This document shows positions 1-10,664 of a stretch of DNA of 64,000 nt, piece by piece. Made by a program: the position numbers and the translations under genes. The notes under the pieces were generated by a model, which had not been told where the DNA came from, did no database searches, and was given only the letters and a program-made list of their open reading frames with translations. Position 1 is the first letter of the stretch; each line of letters starts with the position of its first letter. The DNA is from Calycina herbarum. Its lineage: Eukaryota > Ascomycota > Leotiomycetes > Helotiales > Pezizellaceae. The stretch lies in NCBI GenBank assembly GCA_001414485.1, contig LLEY01000246.1, positions 1 through 64,000 of the forward strand, read 5' to 3'.

Positions 1-1190
1 AAGTCAATTTTAAGTCTTTTACTTATACTTATCTACCGATTCTATAGAAACGTGATTTAACGATCACTTGACCTACCCTGTGCTTATCTATACACGGTAA
101 CCTAATCTATTACGTTACCCTGTTCCTCCTACAACTCACAAAGGGCGGGGGCATGGAGTAAAAAAGTCACGTAAGCGGCTGTGCAGATGTGGCTGAAATA
201 TTTTGGCGGCTTACTCGATGAACCGCTTACTCGCAGCTTACTCCCAAAGAGTAGGATAATGTTGTTGTATTAGATATTTACTCTTCTTGTGACTATACCT
301 AATTAGGTTATGTGTCACTTATGAGTCACTCTTGGGGTATTCATACTTCTGGCAGCACAAAGATAGTTCCCTCCTTGTAGCAATATACACTTATTCTCCA
401 CCCCATAATATTGAATGCCAATACCACTTCCTTGACCTCGCAACAGATAATTTACTTAAATGACATCAGGAAGCTAGAACAATAAGGGCTATATAGGTAG
501 GTACGTGCGAAAACATTTCTATCAGCTAAGGACTAAAGAGCTGAGAGCCACGAGAGCGGGGAGCATCGAATGCTTTATAAACAAAATTCAATACGTGTGT
601 CCCAGTAATATAGCAGCTCGAGCCGTATATTTGAGTGTTTATTCGTGTTGGTCATTGAAGATGACACGACACGGAAGGTGGTTTCGTTCTTGTATGGCCG
701 ATTTTCTAAGCATGGGAAGTCGTCATATTATCAAGTTTCTCGAGGACTTCTTTTAGTGTTCATCGTCTTTCCACAGGGAAGGGAGTCCCGAGATCCCATA
801 TAACGATCTACTACACAGAGATCCACGTCAATTGGTTACTTGAGAGACTGTTTATCTACAACAGGTTAACTAATAGTAAGTATCATACAAGTCAACGACG
901 AATCCACCTGACCTGGGCAGTACGAGTAGCTAACAAGTGTGTGACGGTAAATAATCATCTAAACTCTTCAAAATGAAAGGTCTGAGTGATGAATCTTATC
1001 CATAACCATTCCACAGAACCTGCGGTCCAAAGCAAGCCACAGTAAGCCACAATTAGGCGCTAATGATAGAAGATAACATGACATTTTGAAAACAAGTAAC
1101 TTCGCTTAAAATCTGAAGTGAAATCGCCTCGGTTTCAAACGGGCCTTTCAACAAATATCAACCCTTCCCTTGTCTTAGTAAGTTCCACAT
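1..1190. other. Gene-free left flank
   Basis: I see no supported gene here. The stretch is AT-rich with only short reading frames. It runs up to the 3' end of the DUF3176 relic on the minus strand. Confidence 0.5.
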
Positions 1191-3317
1191 TTAATTTTTT
1201 CGAAAATCTTCCATCTTGCTTTTCCTTGTGATATTCGCTGCCCTCTTACGAACGTTGTTATCACAACCATGAAACAATAAGGCGAGCGTTGAGTCCCTCC
1301 AGCTTCCCGTAGAGCTCCACATGCTGCTGGCTCTACAGGTGATGACTGTGCATGTGAGAAGCACAATGGTGAACATCACCAGTCCAGCCGGGAGCGTGAT
1401 CCAGGCCCAAGCGACATGAACACAGGTTTGACTGACCAGGACTGTTCCTACAACTGGATTGCTGCCACGCTGGCGTATAACAGCTGTCATCGCACTTGCT
1501 AAACCGTCAGTGTAGTTGTTCACAGTATCGATATTAGCTGTGCCACTCATATACAACGGCTTCGGCCAGATTGAGCCCGACGTGATGACTGTGTTTTCTA
1601 TGACGCCGAGAAGTGGCGATTTGTCGTACATCCAGGATAGAAATTGATTGAGTGCCAGTCCGGGCACATAGTCAAGCATCCAGATGCATTCTGGGGGATA
1701 CCATCTCGTCGGCTCATCTAGCGACAATTGGAGAGTTTTGTTGGCGATAGAGACAGGGACAGGGGTAAAGTCGGTATCTTGATCAGAAGTCTGGCATGTT
1801 TGCCAGCTACCGTTGACGAGAATGCTGTCCGTGGCTAGGGAGAAGGTCAAGTCTGTTGTAGTGGTAATTTCCACAGCTGATCCATTTGTTTTTCGAAGAG
1901 GTGTGGTAAAGAGAACCGTCTCTTCCAGAATGGAATTTACAATCGAGCTCTGGAATGTTTTGATACATGGATAGAGAGAGATACGAACTGCTTAAGGGTA
2001 CTTTCCGCAGCTTTCGCTTAGGTGTATATCTCCATGCATCACATCGCAAGAAGAATTGACGTTGAGCATGAGAGTGTCAAAGGTAAACAGGGCGTCAAAA
2101 TCAGGGGAGAACCCCGGTCCATCTGCAGTCCTTTCTTGGTGTATAGCATTTGGTGTTTACTGTTAGCAATCGTTATTGATGACTGAGCTGGTCCTGTCTT
2201 AGCCGCATCCGGGATGCCGACGCTGGCCTCGGAGTGATTCGAATCATTCAGAGGATATCCCCAACTTAAGTCGGGAAGCCAGTACCCGAAGTCGTGTTGT
2301 TGGCTGGCATTTGCCTGCACGTAAGAGGTAATATCTATAGTCGAATAGCAGATTCCAAGCGTCGAGGACGTGGCATTCTGAACAGCAGGGAAGGTGCAGT
2401 TTCCGGTAGAGCATTCGAAAGAAATGGTAGATGATGGATTTGTTGGAGGATCAATGGTTGCTAGATACATCATTGCTGCCATTGTGCCATCCAACTCTGC
2501 ATAACCTGGTTTCGACAAAAACCCGCCAACTGTGTAGTTATTTGCTCGAGGGAGGAGGGCCATAGACGTTAGAGGAGAGACAAAGCAGGTGTAGTATTGT
2601 ATGATCTGCTGCGAAAATGGGTCGATGGCCAGGGCACCAACAGTGACGAAAGCTCCAAAGGAGGCAAGATAGCTTTGAAATTTGTTAATTTTGGCTCAAG
2701 AGAAGTATTGAAGTGGCCACGTACTGCTTGCGTACCTTGATCATTAAAGAAAATGCTCCCCAAGGCCCTCGGGTCGCGGAGTCAAAGCTTTCCATATCAA
2801 TTAAAGCGTGAGGTTTTGCGAATCATTGCCACTTCATTTGACTTATTGCTACATATTGAGTGAGCTAAGTTTCAAAACATTGTAGACACACCTGATTCAG
2901 TACCGTCAGAAACAGTAAGCATCATACTAGCTTTCATAAGTGCCGTGAAAACCGATATCAGAGAATTGATAGAAATATCATATGGCCAATGAGGTAAACT
3001 TTTCTCCTGATGAACGGCCAAAATGGTGATTATCGCAAGAAGGTTGCATAAGGAAAAAGAACAGCAAATGGCTTCCCAAACCCATCGATCTTCGCAGGAT
3101 TTACGCAAGCCAGCAAAAGACATTCGTGTACGTTCATGGAGTTTAGGCTTTTTCGACGAAGTTGAGGAGACAGTTTGTGCAGCTCCTTCTCGAATCGCGA
3201 CTGGAGAAAGGTAACTTTCCTTCTTTAGGCCATTTCCCGTGTCAATCGCATCGAATCTCTGATGCTCTTGAGCAGAGGCATGTTCGATATGCTCGGCTCT
3301 GGGATTGTCTTACTCAT
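1191..3317 (-). pseudogene. DUF3176-family membrane protein gene, decayed
   Basis: The minus strand reads through the hallmarks of fungal DUF3176 proteins: an N-terminal tryptophan-rich membrane segment (WVWEAICCSFSLCN, then PHWPYDISINSLIS), an ISQMKW block, FDSATRGPWGAF, LASFGAFVTVGALAIDPFSQQ, a Cys-rich extracellular domain (CSTGNCTFP), SLYPCIKTF, and a C-terminal membrane helix near 1350-1400. Probable introns are 2891-2849 and 2724-2673; the latter has donor GTACGT and branch ATTAAC. Two in-frame stops interrupt conserved blocks: TGA at 2823-2825, where the family usually has Trp after KWx, and TAA at 1992-1994 just before AVRISLYPC. Near 2130-2165 continuity needs an implausibly short 38-base intron or a frameshift. 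An ATG at 3317-3315 is one base out of frame with the body. The function of DUF3176 is unknown. I am confident of the family and moderately confident that the gene is dead. Confidence 0.7.
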
Positions 3318-4572
3318 AGTTTCATGTGTGAACTATTTTGATGTTGAAACTTCCTCAAATCAAAAATGTTCTAAGATCCAGCCTCGAATGAATGAAAATT
3401 AGCATCGTAGAGGCTCATGTCTCTTCATTCAAACCACCGAAGTGTGGTCACACCATGTACAACATATCAGAGAAAACACTTTAAAAAGGCAGCGTTAAGA
3501 GCCAATAGAAAATCGGTCATATAGCCAATAACTAGGCCCTCAAAAGCCGACGATGAGGGAAAACAAGCCAAAGACTGCAATGCTACGTTCTGTGAAGCCC
3601 CCAAGCATGTTCAGAGCCTGGGTGGTCCTTGGCTCGCTACAAGTATTTAGCCGGATGCCTGTAAAGGGGCAACCAAGCAGGAGAACGGACAATCATGCCA
3701 CCATGCACATGGGAATGTGTTTTTGTAAGCCATTGCCATATCTCGGAAAGCTGCAGTGTTACAACCTGGAAAATCCAGCGAACGGCGATCGTTGAGCCTA
3801 GCATCGCGGCAATGCATTTCATTTGGGTGTAGGTTATATTGCCACTGTATGCGACACCCACTCTTCCCCTTTCGCCCTGACCGCCTCTTGGCACATGCTT
3901 ATTTAGCCTGACTAGGCCTTCGGCAGATTGATGCTCTGTTCATCAAATCTTGCTGTGAAAGCTCGTTTTGGGGAAGCTAGCTTTCTGGTTCCTAGTAACC
4001 TCTTTTTGGCGCAGCTGGTAAGGGGAGGGGTGGTCTTTTTCGGGATTGATTAATAGAAGCTGGCTAATATCGTAAGAATAGTCATTATTCTCAGACTTTA
4101 TAAGTAAATCGTCTCATCAATGTACTCTTGATTTTCCCCCTGAAATATCTACATACTACTTATGAACTGTCCGGGTATATAAAGTCTTCATTTTCTCTTA
4201 TCATCTACTTTTTTCTCAATGAAATTGCGGCTTTGCCTAAATCCAAGTAAACACTGCAACCACCACACTACCTTGCGCTGGATCTTGTGCCGTGTGCTCC
4301 TTCAAAAATGTATTTGAAACATTCTAGTTGTAATCAAGATAAGTGGAAAAGAGATAAATATGAGACTTAGCTACTTTAACTCTGGGAATAGCTTCAATTT
4401 TAGGACGTTGTTCCTTTTTTGTTCACTTGTGGGGATTTTATTAAAGGCGGCAGGCTCACAAGTGACGCCTATCAACCGCTCAGAAACTGCGCAGGGGTGA
4501 TTTGAAAGAGGCTTACTACGTCATCACAAATTTCATTCCGGAAATTTCTCAAGAGATTGATTCAAATTACAT
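3318..4572. other. Intergenic, no supported gene
   Basis: An 85-codon frame at 3637-3894 on the minus strand has a hydrophobic stretch, but no splice-consistent extension or recognisable family. I do not call a gene in this interval. Confidence 0.4.
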
Positions 4573-5679
4573 TTACAAAGTCAACACCAGCTTCTTCGCA
4601 GACACGCCCTTCTGTTGTAATTCCATAACTTCCTGTACCCGCTCAAGTCCCTTTCCCACCACCAAAGGCTCTGGAGCAGGTCGAAAAACACCCTGCCCCA
4701 AGGCTCTCGGCAGAAAATCCTCATAAACCGCCTTACCAATCTCATTTCTCACCAAAAGACTCCCATTGAGAAACAACGAGCTAATGCCCTTCACTTTAGA
4801 TCTCAAAGTCTGGTAAAGCATCTTGACCGCCACAGGAATCATGAAAAGAATAAATGCAAATACGCCTTTGGGGAAGGTACCCATGTCGAGTGTCGCGCGC
4901 GAGATGAATTTGCTTCCTTTGACTTGACTAAGGATATCGACGCATTTATTGAAAGAACCGATACCGATGCTTATTGCGCCTGCTGAGGTTCGGTTTTTGA
5001 AGGCTGCTATGATGTCGGGGACGACTGTGGGACTGTTGTAGTCGAATACCTCGTTGGCGCCGAGTTCTTTAAGGTATTCGTGGTTTTTGGGAGAGGCTGT
5101 TGTGATTACCTCGAATCCGGATGCTTTTGCGAGTTGGATAGCGTTGCAACCGACACTTGTTGAACCTCCCCAGATCAACAGTGTTTTTCCGGTGGGTTTC
5201 GGTGACAAGGTTGGGAAGGGAAGTCCAAGGTGATCTTTGTGATAGAGGGCCACGGCTGAAGTCGAAAGTGCAAGTGGTATAACGCTTGCTTGTTCGTATG
5301 AGATAGATTGGGGGATTTCAGAAGTCATTTTCGTGCGAAGAACCACGTATTCCTGGAAACCACCTTCTGATGATTTATTCACGGATTCGTCTAAGGCAAC
5401 CGCGTGGCCTAGGACGCGGTCTCCGATCTTGAATCTTGTAACGCCCTTTCCTACTTCGAAGACCTCCCCGGCTACATCTGTACCCAGAATGAATGGCAGT
5501 TTGACCCATCCAACGATCAAGTCTGCGGCTGCTTGGATGACTGATTCGTATGGGTTGAATGCTACTGCTGCGTTCTTTATGACTATTTCGTTTGGTCCAG
5601 GTGGGGTGTATGGTGCTTCGGATAGGGTCATTGGTGTCCGTTTACTGACGAGGTAGACTGCATGGTTGAAAGGAGACAT
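4573..5679 (-). CDS. Zinc-type medium-chain dehydrogenase/reductase (enoyl reductase-like)
   Basis: This single exon of 368 residues belongs to the MDR superfamily of NAD(P)H-dependent quinone, alcohol and enoyl reductases. The N-terminal GroES-like half contains GTDVAGEVFEVGKGV and FKIGDRVLGH. The Rossmann half contains LLIWGGSTSVGCNAIQLAK, followed by ITTASPKNHEYLKELGANEV, the typical nucleotide-binding end. The usual structural-zinc cysteine cluster is not visible, which fits the zinc-independent fungal reductases often found next to biosynthetic genes. The frame is open up to an ATG at 5727. I chose the ATG at 5679 (MSPFNHAVYLV) because family homology starts there and the 16 extra residues look unstructured. 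It diverges from the Zn2Cys6 regulator across about 400 bases, suggesting co-regulation. The substrate is unknown. Confidence 0.85.
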   Translation of the reverse strand: MSPFNHAVYLVSKRTPMTLSEAPYTPPGPNEIVIKNAAVAFNPYESVIQAAADLIVGWVKLPFILGTDVAGEVFEVGKGVTRFKIGDRVLGHAVALDESVNKSSEGGFQEYVVLRTKMTSEIPQSISYEQASVIPLALSTSAVALYHKDHLGLPFPTLSPKPTGKTLLIWGGSTSVGCNAIQLAKASGFEVITTASPKNHEYLKELGANEVFDYNSPTVVPDIIAAFKNRTSAGAISIGIGSFNKCVDILSQVKGSKFISRATLDMGTFPKGVFAFILFMIPVAVKMLYQTLRSKVKGISSLFLNGSLLVRNEIGKAVYEDFLPRALGQGVFRPAPEPLVVGKGLERVQEVMELQQKGVSAKKLVLTL

Positions 5680-6085
5680 GATATTGTTTGTTTGTTTGAA
5701 GGTTGTAAGTGCTGTCAATGTTTCCAAAGATAAGTTTTCAAGGAATATAAAATTGAATTTCGGGATAGATAGAATGTGAGTGACTTGGTATCTGGGTTCT
5801 TAGGCTTGTAGATGGCAAGTTATGGGGCTCAAGCAGAAGACTTATATAGATTACAAGCTGCACAGTTATTCAGCATATCTACAAGGTTATTCTCGTCATT
5901 TGTTGTTTTTGGGAGCGATATTAAACGCACCGAAAGTTGTCGGATAAAGGTTGTTCCAACGGAGGGTCGGGGCGGAGGAGTTAAGGGGGGAAGGTCATGG
6001 AGTTTACCCACCTCTCACATCGCCATTTCATTTCCAACCTCCCAGGTTTGGTCATCAGCTCCTGGATTCACTTGATGAACAATAC
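5680..6085. promoter_or_regulatory. Shared divergent promoter interval
   Basis: About 400 bases separate the start codons of the oxidoreductase and the Zn2Cys6 regulator, which point away from each other. I infer a bidirectional promoter from the geometry alone and identify no specific operator. Confidence 0.4.
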
Positions 6086-8774
6086 ATGTCGGCGACGAAA
6101 GACATTTCTAGAATGTTGAGCTTTACCTTATCACCGGTGACGGATACGCCGAATCTTACGACCCATCCAACCAAGCGAAGAGAAAAACCGCAGGTATCCT
6201 GCACACTGTGCAGGAGAAGAAAGTTAGTCATACCGGTCCAAAGTGCCTCTTTTTAGTATTGATTTTTCGTACCAGGCTGAAATGCGACCGTGGTCAACCA
6301 TGCGAGCAATGCACTCGTCGAGGTCTTTCGCTTTCTTGTACTTACGTTGTGAATAAAGCACCTGAAAAGGTTGATAGAAGTTTGCTTCTGCGACCTCCTC
6401 CACGAATGAGTATACAAGACCGACTTGAACAGCTTGAGAAATTGGTGGTGCGGGTTGGAACATCTTCGAATGTTCCTTCGTCAAATACTATTTCCCCGGG
6501 GGCGTGCGAATTGTCCAGTGGTTTTGGAAGAATCAGTATTGAGAATTCCGAGATTAATTATGTAGGAGATGCGCATTGGACTGCGATTCTGGATGAGGTA
6601 TGTTACCGGAAACTTGGAGAACAGCACGAGTTAATGATAATTGTAGATTGGGGAACTGAAGGATTTTTTTGAAGATGACAGTGCCAGTTCAACCCAAGTA
6701 TCTGATGTACCAGAACTTGAAGGTCCAGAATTGTTGTTTGGAGGGTTCAAGAAAGTCAGCATGCAAGAACTGCTGGCTAGTATTCCACCACGTGCAGTCG
6801 TTGATCGACTCATTGCCAAAAGTTTTAATTCCATGGATATTGCTCCTAGTTCGTGGTTTATATGAGCCACTTTTCTCGAAATTGAGGCTAACGTCGAACA
6901 GTGGTCATTCATACTCCCTCCTTTCTTCAAGAGGTTTGTTGGAAATAAGAGGCCTGAGCTTTGCTCTGAGTACCTCTATTGCCTCGGGCTTTTCGTCACA
7001 AATCAGAATATTATCCGAGAACGTTTAGAAGAATGGAGAGGCAGAGTCATTCTTCTACACACTTTCGGATAATATAAGTTGTTATCCTGGATTAGTGCGC
7101 ATATTCAAATTAAAACATGTGTATTCGGAGCAAGGCCCATGTTTCTTACATTTATGTTGCGGACACTTTACTAATTTCCCGCGCAGTACGACCGGTTTTG
7201 GGAACGACCACTGGCAGCACCCATCATGTGGCTCGGACTACTCTTCTCCCTGATCTGCACCGGAACCTTATACGAACAGTTCTCCCCCAGCGATTCAAGT
7301 CGATCGCACTACCTACACCCATCTCCAAGTCCTAAGCTCCTCATCCAAGAGTACCGAGAAAAAATTGTCCAATGTCTAGTCCTAGGGGACTACACTAGGT
7401 CAATTCCGTACACTATCGAAACACTCTTGATTTACTTGCACGTCGAATATATCCGAAGTAACGATACTCAAATGGCATGTTGGATACTTCTGGGGATTTT
7501 ATCAAGAATCGCTCTCCGTATGGGATACCACCGAGAACCCTCAAAATTTCCTCGTCTATCACCCTTTCAATCAGAGATGAGAAGGAGGATATGGGTTGTG
7601 ATTCTCCAACTCGATACTTCGGCATCTGCTCAAATCGGCCTCCCAAGAATGTTGAAAGAAGTCTCCTGCGACACAGAAGAACCCCGGAATCTTTTGACAG
7701 AAGACTTTAACCCGACTATTACAGAATTGACACCAGCTAGACCAGTTACCTTCCCAACACTCGCTTCATATTTCACACTCAAAGGCAGGGTGGTTACGAT
7801 ATTCGGCATGATATGTGACATGACAACCTCCTTCTCCCCAATGCCCTACACCGAATTCCTCAACCTGGACAAGAAACTAGAAGACGCATATAGAGATTTA
7901 CCGCAATGGTTGCAAATGAAACCAATGTCCCTCTCAATCCTCGATGATTCCGAAGCTATCATCAGACGTTTCTTCGTAGCTGTCTTATTCCATAAATCAA
8001 AATGCGTTCTTCATCGTCGTTATCTCTCCGCGCCAAATACTTCCGAATCTCGGAGGCATGATCGATACATTTATTCGAGGAAGGCTTGTGTAGAGCATTC
8101 GTTGAAACTACTTGAGATTCAGAAAACGTTGAATGGGGAGACGAGGGCGGGGGCGAGGTTGTATGCGTATAGGTGGAAGGTATCGGCGGTTATGCAGACT
8201 GATTTTTTGCTTGGTACTACTATTCTTTGTGTTTCCCTTGATCAGGAACAAGCGTGCTCTGGTCAGAAAACGAAGGAGGAGATCGCGACGAGACGAGAAG
8301 TTGGGGGGGGCTTTAAAGGAGACATATGCGATTTGGGCGGAAGCGAGTAGTAATTCGAGAGAAGCGAAGAAGGCTGCTGAAGCTCTAAAAATTGTTCTTG
8401 GGAAAACTGAGAAGCTTGAAATGGGAAGTTTTACGATTTCGGGGCAACAAGATACATCAGAGGATGATTTCATGACTATTGCATCGCCGAATACAAGTCA
8501 AAATCCTGCGATGGCACATCCAACGACGCATGGTTGGCCGATTGAGTTTCCTGATATGACAGTCGATGACTTCTTTGATTTTGTAAGTTGAAACGATATT
8601 TCACGAAGAGATTATACTGACGCTATTGCTGTTTAGGGAAGCAGGGATTCAGGCTATCAAACACAAGATCTTGGTAGGTTATCTGGGTTTGACATTGCAA
8701 AGAGGTTTTCTGGGCGTACGGCATTTGATTTTCCCATGTCTTTTGATGAGTTTGAGGAAATCGGCGGACAGTGA
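6086..8774 (+). CDS. Zn(II)2Cys6 transcription factor, frameshifted near C-terminus
   Basis: Fungal binuclear zinc cluster regulator. The spliced start codes for the six-cysteine motif CTLCRRRKLKCDRGQPCEQC with a last cysteine in SLSCTYV, then a linker and short coiled coil (SIQDRLEQLEKLVV). The middle homology region (FMICD and neighbouring blocks such as LGILSRIALRMGYHR and MRRRIWVVILQLD) marks a Fungal_trans domain. Deduced exons are 6086-6222, 6276-6597, 6647-6848, 6902-6933, 7187-8582 and 8637-8774. Introns are about 50 bases except 6934-7186 (253). In exon 5 a run of eight G at 8303-8310 shifts the frame. Seven G would join the upstream frame to the downstream KETYAIWAEASSN block and let the last exon (DSGYQTQDLG, ending TGA 8772-8774) be read. 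It may be a real mutation or an assembly error. It probably regulates its divergent neighbour. Confidence 0.8.
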
Positions 8775-9024
8775 AGTTGCTCGTGTTTTCAATATTTTGT
8801 ATATTAAATGCTTAAGAGATATGAGGAGAGCCTAGTCAAAACTAGAAGTCATATCATCTGCTGGAGAAAAGGGCATTCTATTACTTTACAGTATAAAAAT
8901 ATATGAACTAATTTCACAGGTTGACGCATGCCTCAATTTGCGTTTCTGGGCTTTTCAACTGATCTTGACAAAATTCTGAGCACATTAGAACATATACATT
9001 CTCCTCACAAAACAAAAACCCTGG

Positions 9025-10518
9025 CTAACACCGCCTCCGGTTGTCAAACACGACGACCATTCGGGGTATTGACAGCATAATATATTGGGAAAGGTTACTC
9101 TTGAAAACAGGGAGATGATAAGTATCAGCAATTTCCTTCATTACCTTCCGTAAACTTTGAGATCCTGGTGGAACGTCAGGATCTCGGAGGTAGGCTTCCA
9201 TAGACTCAGGTGTTGGGAACTTGTCGAGCTCGTTCTGCCACTCCCTTCTTCTGCTGTTGTCGGGCATGAAAGTATCAGTCCAAGCCCATTTGTTTGTCCT
9301 TTCTGAAACTGGTAAAGTGGATATGAATCCTAAAGCAGCTCTTCGCGAGGAGAAACCTAGAAGGGGTGCTTGAATAAAAAATCCTGGGAGGTTCCTTTGC
9401 TGTGATTCCGGAAACCGTTTTTGGACAAGACTGTTGGGCACAAGCATAAGCAGATATGCAGAAATCCATATCGCTGGTGACCAGACATCCAGAGTTAATT
9501 CCTCGTCGTTTTTTCCAAACATACTAGCCAGTGCAGCTGCTTGAAGTAACAGAACCAATGCTAGGATGGGACAAACTAATCTCAAACATGTTCTACCAGT
9601 GACGCGGACCGGAATATTTGTCAAAGAACCGAGTTGGCTTGAGAAACCACAAAGTACGTCTAGACGCGACGAGTTCCAATGAGTAGCAATGACATGAACA
9701 TCAAGTGCAGCTCCACCTTTAACCGAACGTTCAACGTCGCTGTTCCTTGCGTGGGCATGGGCAAAGATAGGATTCGTCTTAACGCGTAGAGTCAAGAGAA
9801 GCAAAACCGTCATAAGTAAGCAAGACATTAAAATCGAGCCGACTATCATCTGGGACGAAGCGAGGTAGACAGAAAATACAGAAAACACAACTATCTCTAT
9901 CACACTCGCTAGTCGACTTATCCACAGGGTAAAATCGGTCTCGTAATACGGCAGAGCCTGTGATTTATGAGGCATCACAAATGTGACACCGACGGTTGTT
10001 TGTCGTATAGCATTTTCTCCGAAGTTTGACAGGCGTTTCTTGGTGGTGATCTTAAATGTTTCGAAAATCGTTGGATTGGCAAGCCGAAACTCACTTCCGT
10101 GGCGTAGACTGACCACATTCCGGATTTGATCGTTCCCAGTCTCACCAAAGATTGTCTTCTCATCCATATCCCACAATCTGTGAAGGTCTCGAATGCATCC
10201 GGTAAGGCTCGTATCAAAAGAACTGTTTGAAAGGATTGTCAAAGCCAAGGTAGTTTGAACGCGGAGGCTTTCCGCGAAGAGTGGTACCGGAGCATAAGTG
10301 AGGATGGATAAGATGAAATTCGGAACACGCTGATGTTGAAGAGTAGGTGCCATTTCTCTCACGTCATTTAAGATCAAGGATTCTGAAAAGATGATGAGAA
10401 TTTTTTCACCAAAGGCACCACCATATTTGCGATCAAATCGTCGCAAATCATCTTGAGGCTTTCGGGCTGTGACAGCCCAATTTACGGCATTGATTCTGCC
10501 TAGTGGTGCGGCGGGCAA
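9025..10518 (-). CDS. Multi-pass membrane protein of unknown function, HET-neighbour
   Basis: This is one uninterrupted frame of 497 residues. Hydrophobic helices lie at about 203-221, 224-244, 312-332 and 347-365. Between helices 2 and 3 is a block containing HVIATHWNSSRLDVLCGFSS, which resembles a conserved region of fungal membrane proteins that I cannot name. The C-terminal part after about residue 366 looks soluble. The ATG at 10518 follows an in-frame upstream region without further family signal, so the true start could lie elsewhere. It diverges from the HET gene with about 146 bases between starts, so the two may share a promoter. The function is unknown and a link to incompatibility is inference from position only. 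Confidence 0.6.
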   Translation of the reverse strand: MPAAPLGRINAVNWAVTARKPQDDLRRFDRKYGGAFGEKILIIFSESLILNDVREMAPTLQHQRVPNFILSILTYAPVPLFAESLRVQTTLALTILSNSSFDTSLTGCIRDLHRLWDMDEKTIFGETGNDQIRNVVSLRHGSEFRLANPTIFETFKITTKKRLSNFGENAIRQTTVGVTFVMPHKSQALPYYETDFTLWISRLASVIEIVVFSVFSVYLASSQMIVGSILMSCLLMTVLLLLTLRVKTNPIFAHAHARNSDVERSVKGGAALDVHVIATHWNSSRLDVLCGFSSQLGSLTNIPVRVTGRTCLRLVCPILALVLLLQAAALASMFGKNDEELTLDVWSPAIWISAYLLMLVPNSLVQKRFPESQQRNLPGFFIQAPLLGFSSRRAALGFISTLPVSERTNKWAWTDTFMPDNSRRREWQNELDKFPTPESMEAYLRDPDVPPGSQSLRKVMKEIADTYHLPVFKSNLSQYIMLSIPRMVVVFDNRRRC

Positions 10519-10664
10519 AAAATGGTACGTTAGTGGTGAACAAATCTACAATGCCACACATTTTTTGATTGCTGAAAATCCACTCAGCGCAACACTCTCA
10601 CTCTTTTAATGGTTCAATTTGAACAACGTTTCCGAAGATTAGTTCATCTTACCTCATGTAGACC

